A stretch of 25,839 nt of DNA from a virus: positions 1-25,839 of the IMG/VR virus record IMGVR_UViG_3300020057_000142; one strand, given 5' to 3'. This document shows, piece after piece, positions 8,811-16,188 of this stretch. Under the pieces are notes generated by a model. It saw only the letters and a list, made by a program, of their open reading frames with translations, made no database searches and had not been told where the DNA came from. The position numbers and the translations under genes were made by a program. How positions within the stretch are numbered: position 1 is the first letter of the stretch; each line of letters starts with the position of its first letter.

Positions 8811-9843
8811 TGTCGAATCCTCCTGCGAAGGCTGGGGCTACAACTGCGTCGATCACGAGGCCCATGAACAATGCGTCCGTGGCGACGTCGGTCCACCCAG
8901 TGGCATCGGTCCTGTGCGTCCGTCCGAAGGCGAAGCCGCAGTTCACTCGCAGCGCCGCCGTCACGAAGGGTATGATGTTCACTGTGACACTGTTGGCGGT
9001 CGTAGGCAGCACCGTGAGCCGGTACGTCCCCGCCGGGAGTGTCAGGGCAGAAGCCCAGAAGACCGTGATGTGGCCGTTTGCGCCCGTCCCGGCAAGCGCC
9101 ACCGCCGTGACGTTGGCGGACCCCAGCAGGGTGTTGGAAGCGTCGTAGAGTTTGACGGTGAAGTCGCCGGTCGTCGTTGCCCCGCGAGCGTCCAGCATCG
9201 CTCCGATGGTCCGAACCGCGTGGGGAAGGACGATCAGAACACCGTTCTCGTCCGGGTTGGATCCAGTGTTGTAGGTCAGGGTGCCCGCAGTGTTGACCAT
9301 GCCCCCGAACCCGTAGACCAGCGTCCCGTCGGAGTACTCGACCGCGATGCCGGGAGCGAAGTGGTCCACCTGATTGGAGCCTACGTTGTAGGCTCCGTGG
9401 GGCATGTAGTTGTATGCGGCATTGACCCCGCGGAAGACAGTACCAGACGTCGCACCCGACTCATACCGCACGACGGCAGCCAGGTGTTCGTTCACCGTCG
9501 GGGTGTAGTCATTGGTGAGCGTGACCCAGTTCCACCCCACCGAGAAGGACGACGTCGACGCACTTGCCGGGTCCGGCGGGTCAGAGCTCCCGCCCTTGAC
9601 CGTATTGTTGGGGTTGTTGAAGCCCGTGATGCCCTCCAGCCTGACCGAGAAGGTCGGGGTGCCGTTCTTTGTCGTGCAGTAGAACCCGATCCGACGGATC
9701 GCCTTGGCCTGATCGGCCAGGAAGAACGCTGCCGCAAAGTGAGTCGCCGACGAGAGGGTCGCGACGGCCGCGTTCGACAGCGAGTCGTGGCTGAACATAC
9801 CGTCGAAGCCGAAGAGCGTTCGGGAAGTTGGGATCGTGGGCAC
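8803..9843 (-). CDS. Beta-sandwich virion surface protein, unknown
   Basis: This 346-residue, Ser/Thr/Ala/Gly-rich protein has no signal peptide or transmembrane segment. Two beta-rich halves can be seen. The first has SVGWNWVTLTNDYTPTVNEH, which resembles carbohydrate-binding or jelly-roll modules. The second has VKLYDASNTLLGSANV and LTLPAGTYRLTVLP, the sort of strand pattern found in DUF4082-like and fibre modules. The start is GTG at 9843, with GGAGG four bases upstream. It lies between a beta-helix protein and a fibre-type protein, so an adsorption or tail-decoration role is likely. I cannot name a family. Confidence 0.65.
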   Translation of the reverse strand: MPTIPTSRTLFGFDGMFSHDSLSNAAVATLSSATHFAAAFFLADQAKAIRRIGFYCTTKNGTPTFSVRLEGITGFNNPNNTVKGGSSDPPDPASASTSSFSVGWNWVTLTNDYTPTVNEHLAAVVRYESGATSGTVFRGVNAAYNYMPHGAYNVGSNQVDHFAPGIAVEYSDGTLVYGFGGMVNTAGTLTYNTGSNPDENGVLIVLPHAVRTIGAMLDARGATTTGDFTVKLYDASNTLLGSANVTAVALAGTGANGHITVFWASALTLPAGTYRLTVLPTTANSVTVNIIPFVTAALRVNCGFAFGRTHRTDATGWTDVATDALFMGLVIDAVVAPAFAGGFDNG

Positions 9844-9861
9844 AGGACCTCCAGATCTATC

Positions 9862-11130
9862 TTAGGGACCCGAACCCGCAAACGTTCCGTCTGCGATGCG
9901 GGAGAGGCCCGAGCCGGTGTAGTTGTAGTTCCGGAACCCGGCCACGGTGTGGCCCGCAAGCGCAGATGAGACCCCAGCGAGGGTGGCGTTGCCGAGGGTG
10001 GAGTTACCGAGATTACAGGCCACGACGTCCACGTGGGTGGGTTCGGTGTTGTCCGCTCCGTTTCGGATGCGAATGAGTTTCGAGCCAGCGCCTCGGATCT
10101 TCTCCAGGGTACCCTGGAAGCGTGATCGGGACTCGGCCCAGTAAACAGGATTTTCGACGGTTTCGCCGGTGAAAAGTGTCGGCGCTGTGAACTGAGCGTT
10201 GCAGTTGACCCGAACCATCGACCAGTCGGTATAGCCCCCGCCCGCTTCTCCGTCGATCCACAGGCCCCGCGTGCGTCGGAGAATGCCCTCACATCGAACA
10301 TGCTCCACATGGATCTCTCCACCGTTGGAGTTGCCCTTCTTGATCCGCAAGATGCAGCCCGCGTCCGTGGTCGCTACGCCGTGCATCCACACGAAGGCCG
10401 CTTGGTCACACTGAAGAACCACCCCACTCTCAGGGCCCCCGAGTCCGATTGCCTGGAGCCGGTGTACCAGGGACTGGTTGTGGCCGAGCCGGATCATGCC
10501 ACCAATCGGCTCGCCGGATACTGAGTCGACACGCCCACAACCGAAGCCGTTGATGTTGATGTACTCGCTATCACTATCGAGGAGGGGCGCTGTAGTGTAC
10601 TGCCCCATGTAGATGCCGAAGTTCTCCACCCATGTGAAGTGGAGGTTCTCGAACCGCAGGCGGAAGGTGCCCGCTCCCGAGGTGCTCTTCGTTCCGAACA
10701 CGCCGAGGACGCGGTCGCTTGTGGATTGGCCCGCGACCGAGAAGCCGCTGTAGGTGCAGTCGCTGTTGTCTTCGAGGCGGAACACGCTCTCCGATGGGAA
10801 GCCAGCAGCGCAGACGATATGAGTGCTGTTGACGTAGGGGTTGTGCCCAACGCTGGTGGACTCACGCCGACCCGCTCCGATGAACCCACTCGACATCCGC
10901 CGCGTGACAAGGATCTGGGATTCGAGGTTGATGACCTGACCCGCTCGACCGCCCACGTGGGTGTACCTCTGCCGCGATGCCCCACCGCCGAGAGCAATAT
11001 CGTTGGCGACGGCAGTGAAGGCAGCCTGAAAGCGATCCTGGTCCGACGAACCCGCCACCTGATCGGTGAATAGGAGCTTGTGGTACTGGGGCTTCTGAGG
11101 GTATGATTGTGTGATTAGCAGGTCTGCCAA
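9862..11130 (-). CDS. Right-handed beta-helix tailspike-like protein
   Basis: The 422-residue product has a series of beta-helix rungs (FRLEDNSDCTYSGFSV, RLRFENLHFTWVENFGIYMG, GGEIHVEHVRCEGI, then SLVHRLQAIGLGG). This is typical of pectate-lyase-fold tailspikes or virion hydrolases. The first 40 residues (LLITQSYPQKPQYHKLLFTDQ) would be the attachment or capping region. The start is TTG at 11130, chosen because AGGAG lies six bases upstream and the protein reads ADLLITQS from there. No catalytic residues can be assigned by eye. It sits between two tail-tube paralogues, which is not the usual fibre position, so a side-of-tail decoration is possible. Confidence 0.65.
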   Translation of the reverse strand: MADLLITQSYPQKPQYHKLLFTDQVAGSSDQDRFQAAFTAVANDIALGGGASRQRYTHVGGRAGQVINLESQILVTRRMSSGFIGAGRRESTSVGHNPYVNSTHIVCAAGFPSESVFRLEDNSDCTYSGFSVAGQSTSDRVLGVFGTKSTSGAGTFRLRFENLHFTWVENFGIYMGQYTTAPLLDSDSEYININGFGCGRVDSVSGEPIGGMIRLGHNQSLVHRLQAIGLGGPESGVVLQCDQAAFVWMHGVATTDAGCILRIKKGNSNGGEIHVEHVRCEGILRRTRGLWIDGEAGGGYTDWSMVRVNCNAQFTAPTLFTGETVENPVYWAESRSRFQGTLEKIRGAGSKLIRIRNGADNTEPTHVDVVACNLGNSTLGNATLAGVSSALAGHTVAGFRNYNYTGSGLSRIADGTFAGSGP

Positions 11131-11209
11131 TGCGATCTCCTCAGTAGAGTCGAGTGAGGGTCATGCAGCCAATCATGCCCATCAGACACACGGTCAACGG
11201 GGCGCGATC

Positions 11210-12241
11210 TTAGGCCGCCGTCGAGATCGCGGGGTCCTGGTTGGTGATGACGAGCTGGATGTCGGTGCCGGAGTCCTCGTCGCGGAACGCCTCGAACGTC
11301 CCCGACAGGTTGAGCGGGCCGCGCCCGGACACCTGGGGGGTGTTGATCCGCAGCTTCATCGCCGGGATCGTGAAGTGCCACGAGTTGGCGCCGCGCGTCA
11401 GCACCAGCTCCATGCTGACCGTGGTGTTGTCCTTGGTCCGCTCATAGAGCTCGTAGGTGTCGTAGGTGAACATGACCTCGATATCGCCGTTGATCGACCG
11501 CTCATCCTCGGGGATGTCGGCCCGCAGTCCGGTGCCGTCGAGCACGAACTCCTCGGCCGACATGGCGTTGCTGCCGCGGATCGTCACGGAGCGGACGGTG
11601 GCCACCGCCACGCGCGAGCCATCGCCCTCGGGGTCGAGGTAGATGACGGCCTGGAAGGAGTTGAAGGGCTCGTTGTTGGTCGGGTAGGTCGGCGAGTCGT
11701 CCATCGAATCGTTGACCAGCGCCTCCTCGCGGAACAGGAGGCCGGCCCGGGCGGTGACGATGCCCTCGTTGGGGACGCCGATCTCCCACTCGTTCACGCG
11801 CCCGCCCAGGTACCGCAGGATGCGGGAGTTGCCGCTGGGGAAGGCAAAGTACTTCTCGACCGTCAGGCCCTCGTCCAGGTCCGGGGAGCCCTCCATCGAG
11901 TGCACGTAGGGGCCCGAGCCGCTGGTGCTGACGCCGTCGGAGTTGGTCAGGGCGTGCTTGAAGATCAGCGCCCACGGCCCGTTGGGCTGCAGCTCGCCGA
12001 TGACGTCGCCGCCCGGGCGGTGGTTGCCCGTCTGGGGGGCCGAGCGCATACGGTCGTCGCGGAGCAGGGTCGACTCGATGTTCGTGGGCGGATCGGCCAG
12101 CGTTTCGCTGCCGAAGTCCCACCCGAGCGCCTCCTGCTCGACCGACGGATCGCCCTCCTCGCTCAGGGTGCCCCAGCACGGCTCCTCCTGGACGATGATT
12201 CGGGCGCGAGATCCAGTTGCACGATCGGGCCGGCAAGTCAT
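11210..12241 (-). CDS. Tail tube protein paralogue 1
   Basis: The 343-residue protein is of tail-tube type and follows the tail terminator gene, as expected for a major tail protein. It shares an ordered set of motifs with the product of 6931-7968: IGELQPNG then LIFKHALT, a YLGGRVNEWEIG segment, SAEEFVLDG, SINGDIEVMF, and a C-terminal VSGRGPLNLSGTF. The ATG at 12241 has GGAGG seven bases upstream. A GCGTCTAAACA element lies 37 bases before the start in a 59-base intergenic gap. Which paralogue forms the bulk of the tube cannot be told from sequence. Confidence 0.75.
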   Translation of the reverse strand: MTCRPDRATGSRARIIVQEEPCWGTLSEEGDPSVEQEALGWDFGSETLADPPTNIESTLLRDDRMRSAPQTGNHRPGGDVIGELQPNGPWALIFKHALTNSDGVSTSGSGPYVHSMEGSPDLDEGLTVEKYFAFPSGNSRILRYLGGRVNEWEIGVPNEGIVTARAGLLFREEALVNDSMDDSPTYPTNNEPFNSFQAVIYLDPEGDGSRVAVATVRSVTIRGSNAMSAEEFVLDGTGLRADIPEDERSINGDIEVMFTYDTYELYERTKDNTTVSMELVLTRGANSWHFTIPAMKLRINTPQVSGRGPLNLSGTFEAFRDEDSGTDIQLVITNQDPAISTAA

Positions 12242-12277
12242 GGGGGTGCCTCCAGGTCGGCATCTCGCGCCGCCACC

Positions 12278-12288
12278 TGTTTAGACGC
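12278..12288 (-). promoter_or_regulatory. GCGTCTA element before tail tube gene (GCGTCTAAACA)
   Basis: This copy lies on the minus strand in the gap between the tail terminator stop (12301) and the tail-tube ATG (12241). It differs from the consensus GCGTCTAATCA by one base. If it acted as a -10 element, a leader of about 30 bases carrying the GGAGG site would result. A TTGACT lies upstream, but the 13-base spacing is too short for a standard -35. Confidence 0.45.
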
Positions 12289-12300
12289 ACCTCGGCCCAG

Positions 12301-12861
12301 TCAATATGCCGAAATCTCGCACAGCACCGTCGCCACCACCAGCGCCATGGGGTAATCGGCGTCAGCGGCCCACGCCAGGGAGTACTTCGCGTCGTCCACC
12401 AGGCCGTTCGGGCAATCGTCCGTGGCGAGCAGGTGGTTGTCGAAGAAGACGTGGTGGAAGTCGTAGAGGAGGCGGTGCATCTTGGCCGCCAGGGGGTTAT
12501 CGTCGACGACGCCCCCGATGACCACCTGCTGCCGGTCTGCGGTGACCTCCTGCTGGGTCAGCCGCACGAGCATCTGAACCTGGTACTGGGCGCGCCGGTC
12601 GTTCCTCCCCACGATGCGGTCGGCGCCATCGTTGACGACGGGCAGGAGGGTGATGATCCGCTCCCACCCCTCTTTGGCGGCGTCCTGGGCGAAGCGCAAC
12701 GGACGGTCGTAGAGGCGGACGATGTTGGGCGTCGCCCCCCAGAGCGTCACCGCCCCGCCATTGCCGCCGGTGCCGCTCACCACGAGGCCGGAGGCGATCC
12801 GGGCGATGTTGGCCTGCTGGGCGCGGAGGACCTGGTAAATCGGCTCTTCAAGGGCTGGCAT
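12301..12861 (-). CDS. Tail terminator / tail completion protein
   Basis: This 186-residue alpha/beta protein starts MPALEEPIYQVLRAQQANI. It has a central strand QYQVQMLVRL and a C-terminal strand ALVVATVLCEISAY, a layout typical of lambda gpU or HK97-type tail terminators. It lies between the gp10-like connector gene and a tail-tube gene, the conserved position for this family. The ATG has GAGG six bases upstream, overlapping the preceding TGA. The assignment rests on position, size and strand pattern. Confidence 0.65.
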   Translation of the reverse strand: MPALEEPIYQVLRAQQANIARIASGLVVSGTGGNGGAVTLWGATPNIVRLYDRPLRFAQDAAKEGWERIITLLPVVNDGADRIVGRNDRRAQYQVQMLVRLTQQEVTADRQQVVIGGVVDDNPLAAKMHRLLYDFHHVFFDNHLLATDDCPNGLVDDAKYSLAWAADADYPMALVVATVLCEISAY

Positions 12862-12868
12862 GGCGACC

Positions 12869-13516
12869 TCACGGTGAAATGCTCAAGGGCCCGAAGATCC
12901 GCTCGATCTCGCCGGCGAACTGGGCGAGCGCGGTGTTGGACACGCGGCGGAGGTGCTCGCGGGTTTCGGCGACCATACGGTAGGGCTTGTGCCCAGGGTG
13001 GTTGACGCGGCGGGCGAGCACGAAGGCCTCGTCCGAGGAGTCGATGTCGAGGGTGTCCGAGACGCGGCCGGGGCGAGAACTCGAGCGGTTGATCTCGCTG
13101 GCCAGATCGCTGCTCCGCCCGCCGAACCGGCTCCGCCCGCCGTCCTGGTGCCACTTCATCATCGCGTAGCCGTGCTTGGGGATCCTGTGGGGTCGGGCTC
13201 CGAACTCCAGGGAGGCCAGCGCGATGCCGCCGCCGGTGTCGAGGGCCTGGTTGCGGATCACGGCCTGGTAGTGGTTGTCGAGCGTGATCTTCTCGATCAC
13301 CTCCCACTGGTCGCGGAACGGCTGGTACCCGCGGCGCGACCCGGGCAGGCGGCCCTGGGAGCGATTCACCGGCGTCACGCGCTTGATGTACCCGAGCCCC
13401 TCGTTGGCGAGCTTGCGGCCAATCAACGTCGAGGAGGCGGTGCCGATCGCGCGCTCGAGTCGCACCAGGGCGAGCAAGAGCCGCTTCGCGTTGATGACCC
13501 GGACGATGACCGGCAT
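12869..13516 (-). CDS. HK97 gp10-like head-tail connector protein
   Basis: The 215-residue product is basic at its N-terminus and carries the pattern LEFGARPHRIPKHG, then VNHPGHKPYRMV near the C-terminus. These resemble the FGxxxH and HPGxxPxPF motifs of HK97 gp10/tail-component proteins. Such proteins sit at the neck and help join head and tail. I chose ATG 13516 (MPVIVRVINAKRL) because AAGGAG lies six bases upstream. An in-frame ATG at 13561 would add 15 Arg/Gly-rich residues and overlap the upstream mini-ORF. Compared with gp10 the protein carries an extra Arg/Ser-rich stretch (residues about 128-150). Confidence 0.72.
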   Translation of the reverse strand: MPVIVRVINAKRLLLALVRLERAIGTASSTLIGRKLANEGLGYIKRVTPVNRSQGRLPGSRRGYQPFRDQWEVIEKITLDNHYQAVIRNQALDTGGGIALASLEFGARPHRIPKHGYAMMKWHQDGGRSRFGGRSSDLASEINRSSSRPGRVSDTLDIDSSDEAFVLARRVNHPGHKPYRMVAETREHLRRVSNTALAQFAGEIERIFGPLSISP

Positions 13517-13526
13517 AGCCCGCTCC

Positions 13527-13583
13527 TTACGGCCACCCCATCCACCCCTCACGCGTCTCAATGACGGTCTGGCCTGGCAGCAT
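13527..13583 (-). CDS. 18-codon mini-ORF between connector genes
   Basis: This short frame encodes MLPGQTVIETREGWMGWP. Its ATG overlaps the upstream stop as TGATG. Its TAA overlaps the AAGGAG Shine-Dalgarno of the next gene. The arrangement could be a translated coupling peptide that carries ribosomes from one connector gene to the next. No similarity is known to me, and it may be chance. Confidence 0.3.
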   Translation of the reverse strand: MLPGQTVIETREGWMGWP

Positions 13584-14302
13584 CACTCCACCTCGGCCTG
13601 GATGGCGTTGAGCCCCTCGGTCCACTCGTTGTCCAGATCGCGCATGCGGCGCATGAGCACCATGATGCTGTCGCCGGCGAGCCGGTCCCCGTCCACCGCG
13701 ATCGCCGCGCCCTGCTTGTCGATGAACCACTTGAGGTTCTTCATCTTCAGGTACGCGAGCACCAGCTCGAAGCGGTCCTCCGGGATCGACTCCAGGTCGC
13801 GGTCCACCACCTCGTAGCGGACGATGATCTGCTCGCCGTCCCGGATCGGGAACAGGAAGCGGACCTTCTCGCCACGCAGCTCAAAGGTGTCCTCGCGCTG
13901 CACCGCGCCGAGCTGCTGGCGGTTGAGGAAGTCCAGGGAGGCCGACATCTGCTGTCCGGAGGGGAGAGTGCCGAACGGGACCATCCCGCTCATGTACGCG
14001 TTGACGGGGATGCCGGCGACCTCGCGGGGCCCGCCCGTCGTGCCGTGGTCGCGCCGGATCCTGGTGATCTCGCGGCACCCGGTCGGCATCGCGTAGTCGG
14101 TGGTGCCATCAACGGTCGTGATCGTGGTCTCGAGCGAGGTGGTGCGGCCGCGCTTGGCGTTGATGGCTTGGGCGGCATCGGCCGCCCAGCGGGCGATGGT
14201 GGGCTCGTGGGGCTGGTTGTCGTCTTGGTTGCGCGGGATCTCGACGCCGTCCGGGCTGTGGATCTTGAGCGCGTCGATCAGCTCGTTGAGGTCGAGTGCC
14301 AT
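13583..14302 (-). CDS. Head completion / neck protein
   Basis: This 239-residue protein follows the capsid region and precedes the gp10-like gene, as head-completion adaptors do. It opens MALDLNELIDALKIHSPDG, then has a beta-rich centre (TTITTVDGTTDYAMP; FELRGEKVRFLFP; GEQIIVRYEVVDRDLE) and a helical C-terminus. This resembles long adaptor proteins of the gp6/gp15 kind, but I cannot name the family. The ATG has no clear Shine-Dalgarno. The element GCGTCTAATCA ends exactly three bases upstream, the same geometry as at the prohead protease start. Confidence 0.6.
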   Translation of the reverse strand: MALDLNELIDALKIHSPDGVEIPRNQDDNQPHEPTIARWAADAAQAINAKRGRTTSLETTITTVDGTTDYAMPTGCREITRIRRDHGTTGGPREVAGIPVNAYMSGMVPFGTLPSGQQMSASLDFLNRQQLGAVQREDTFELRGEKVRFLFPIRDGEQIIVRYEVVDRDLESIPEDRFELVLAYLKMKNLKWFIDKQGAAIAVDGDRLAGDSIMVLMRRMRDLDNEWTEGLNAIQAEVE

Positions 14303-14305
14303 GCC

Positions 14306-14316
14306 TGATTAGACGC
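14306..14316 (-). promoter_or_regulatory. GCGTCTA element, consensus copy before head completion gene
   Basis: The exact 11-mer GCGTCTAATCA lies three bases before the ATG at 14302, on the coding strand. The TAA inside it also ends the small frame at 14309-14428. No Shine-Dalgarno is present, so the start looks leaderless or element-dependent (inference). Confidence 0.5.
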
Positions 14317-14428
14317 CCGCGCTGTTGCGGTGGACGGTGAACGAGGCAATCCGAGACCAGAAGTCGGTCGCGGGGCTGGTGATCCGGCCCTGGATGAGCG
14401 GTCGATCGCTACTCGTCGTCCGCCCCAT
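14309..14428 (-). CDS. Possible 39-residue small protein
   Basis: A frame of 39 codons (MGRTTSSDRPLIQG..., ending FTVHRNSAGV) fills the gap between the glycosyltransferase and the head completion gene. It overlaps the former by 20 bases, and its TAA lies inside the GCGTCTAATCA element. The C-terminal half (DFWSRIASFTVHRN) has mixed hydrophobic and polar residues like a real short protein. The start is uncertain and the ribosome binding site is poor. Confidence 0.38.
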   Translation of the reverse strand: MGRTTSSDRPLIQGRITSPATDFWSRIASFTVHRNSAGV

Positions 14429-15644
14429 CCTCGACGTCGCTTTCAGTGGGCAGGTCGGCATCCGTCGCCTTCTCAGCCGGCGCGGCCCGCGCCGGCTCCA
14501 TCGCCAGCGGCAGCGCCCGGTCCCCCGCGAGTATCGACTCCGCCGCGGACACGATCGCCTGGAGTGCCACCGCCCAGTCCGGCTGCTTCTGCATGCACGC
14601 GAACGCACCCTTGCACGCCTTGGCCTGCTCGAAGCAGGCCGGGCAGCTGATGATCTCGTTCAGGCTCACCGCACGCACCTGGCCGCTGGCGTAGAGCGGG
14701 TGGAAGGTGATGCGCTGGGCGGGGCGGGTGGGACCCATGATGCAGAGGGTGGGGCAGGCCGCCGCGTGCGCCAGCCACAGGGGCCCGGAGTCCATCGTCA
14801 CCGCCAGGTCGACGTGGCGGAGCAGCTCAACCGTGTGCAGCGCGTCACGCCCCGGCATGGCGTGGACGCCCGGGCCGGCGTACTCCCGGGCGAGCTTCTC
14901 GTCCGACTCGATCAGCACGATGTCGCCCATGGGCTTGAGGAGCCGGATCAGGGACGCCACCTGGGGCTTGGGCAGGGACTTCATCGGCCCGGATCCTCGG
15001 AGCTGGACCGCGATCAGCTTCCGATTCGCCGGCCGGGGCGCTCCGGACATGGGCCGCTGCAGGTTCCGGAAGTGCAGGAAGCTCGCCACGAACTTCACCG
15101 CCTCCGGGGGAACCTTGAGGGCCCAGTCCTCCGGCAGGATCTCGATCGCACGCGACGTCATCGCGGCCATGAACAGCTCCACGCGGGACAGCTCGGACCC
15201 CCGGTGGTCCGCCTCGGCCACCTGGTCCATGTTCACCAGGCCGACCCGCGCGGCGTTGGCCTCGTGATCCGGCTTGGCCGGGGAGTCGACACCGTACCAG
15301 CAGTCGTCATGGGCGAACAGGGAGTGCCACTGGTGCGAGCACCGGAGCACCGGCAGCAGCGACGGCACGAGCCGGCGGAAGGCCGACACGACCGCCCGGA
15401 GCATGATGATGTCCCCCAGGGCGCCCCAGCGCCGGAGCACGATCACGCCCCCGTTCGGGAAGCTGTCCTCCACCGTGCGGCCGGCCTCGTCGGCCAGCAC
15501 GAAGGAGTCGGACTTCAGGAGCCCCTCCGCCATCGACGCCGGCACCGACGTCGGCTTGCCCACCCTGAAGGTGTAGGCCCGCCGCTCGTACCGCTTCTGC
15601 ACTGAGGCCCGCTGGCCCACGTAGGCGAGGTTTACTCGATTCAT
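14409..15644 (-). CDS. GT9/heptosyltransferase-like glycosyltransferase with N-terminal extension
   Basis: This 411-residue protein has a GT-B fold signature of the GT9 (ADP-heptose:LPS heptosyltransferase) family. It has VLRRWGALGDIIML at residues 69-82 and a TMDSGPLWLAHAAACPTLCIMGPT-type stretch at 283-306, which matches the family's sugar-nucleotide site. A C-terminal CPAC/C/CM cluster lies at 334-351. The first 55 residues (AYTFRVGKPTSVPASMAEGLL) form a separate small domain of a type seen in phage neck or head proteins. The tail is acidic and Ala-rich. The start at 15644 overlaps the upstream stop as ATGA. The acceptor is unknown; it could be host surface glycan or a virion protein. Confidence 0.8.
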   Translation of the reverse strand: MNRVNLAYVGQRASVQKRYERRAYTFRVGKPTSVPASMAEGLLKSDSFVLADEAGRTVEDSFPNGGVIVLRRWGALGDIIMLRAVVSAFRRLVPSLLPVLRCSHQWHSLFAHDDCWYGVDSPAKPDHEANAARVGLVNMDQVAEADHRGSELSRVELFMAAMTSRAIEILPEDWALKVPPEAVKFVASFLHFRNLQRPMSGAPRPANRKLIAVQLRGSGPMKSLPKPQVASLIRLLKPMGDIVLIESDEKLAREYAGPGVHAMPGRDALHTVELLRHVDLAVTMDSGPLWLAHAAACPTLCIMGPTRPAQRITFHPLYASGQVRAVSLNEIISCPACFEQAKACKGAFACMQKQPDWAVALQAIVSAAESILAGDRALPLAMEPARAAPAEKATDADLPTESDVEDGADDE

Positions 15645-16120
15645 CGGATCATCTCCAGGCCCATGGCATCGGCGTACAGCTCGACGCGGTGCTTGTTGCT
15701 CTCCAGGCCGCCGCGGTGGTCGCGCTCCAGGGCGTGGTTCAGGTCCAGATGCGCGTCCGCCCCCCAGTCCATCTTGCCCGAGATGTAGGGGGCGAACTCG
15801 ACGCCGGGGTGCCTGGCTCCCAGAGCCGAGACAAACCGCCGTTGCACGAGGATCTTGGTGCTCTCGAGCCCGAGCAGGCGGGACAGCGCCCGGCAGACCG
15901 GCACGAGCATAACGATGTCTCCCAGCGCGTGCGTGCGAACGAAGCACAGCCGCTTGGGGTTGTGCTCCTCTGCCCAGTCCATGAGCGTCCGGTAGAGCTT
16001 GACGTTGGAGAGCCCGGAGACGCTGGACGGCTGGACCAGGGTCAGCCACCGCGGCCACAGGTGCAACGCCGTGCTCCGGAGGATGGTGCGAGGGGTGGTG
16101 GAGGTTGTCCAGGCGAGCAT
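15641..16120 (-). CDS. GT9-like N-terminal half-domain protein
   Basis: The 159-residue product matches only the N-terminal Rossmann half of a GT9 enzyme. It has RLCFVRTHALGDIVMLVPVCRAL at residues 57-79 and ends at HRVELYADAMGLEMIR. That ending aligns with RVELFMAAM at residues 154-162 of the next gene, the linker between the two GT-B domains. The donor-binding C-terminal half is absent, so it is unlikely to act alone; it may partner the downstream full-length protein, to which it is coupled by ATGA. It begins 13 bases past the capsid terminator and has no Shine-Dalgarno. A TATTCT lies six bases before the ATG. The first 40 residues are unlike GT9, so the start is uncertain. Confidence 0.72.
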   Translation of the reverse strand: MLAWTTSTTPRTILRSTALHLWPRWLTLVQPSSVSGLSNVKLYRTLMDWAEEHNPKRLCFVRTHALGDIVMLVPVCRALSRLLGLESTKILVQRRFVSALGARHPGVEFAPYISGKMDWGADAHLDLNHALERDHRGGLESNKHRVELYADAMGLEMIR

Positions 16121-16132
16121 CCCGACAGAATA

Positions 16133-16167
16133 GCAAGGGGCGGGGGTTATGAGCCCCCGCCCCTTGC
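16133..16167 (-). terminator. Strong hairpin terminator after major capsid gene
   Basis: A perfect 14-bp inverted repeat (16133-16146 with 16154-16167) with a 7-base loop lies in the 68-base gap after the capsid stop. On the minus strand it is followed by TATTCTGT, a short T-rich tail. It should reduce read-through from capsid into the glycosyltransferase genes. Confidence 0.8.
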
Positions 16168-16188
16168 CGCCTCAGTCAGGACGATCTA

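Noticed and set aside
11131-11209. Tiny frame before the beta-helix gene reading MGMIGCMTLTRLY, lipoprotein-like
   Set aside because: Only 13 codons, a poor lipobox and no ribosome site; probably chance in a 79-base gap.
15645-16136. N-terminal extension of the glycosyltransferase frame to 16136
   Set aside because: It overlaps the half-GT gene in a different frame and has shadow-like composition. The coupled ATG at 15644 starts a normal protein.
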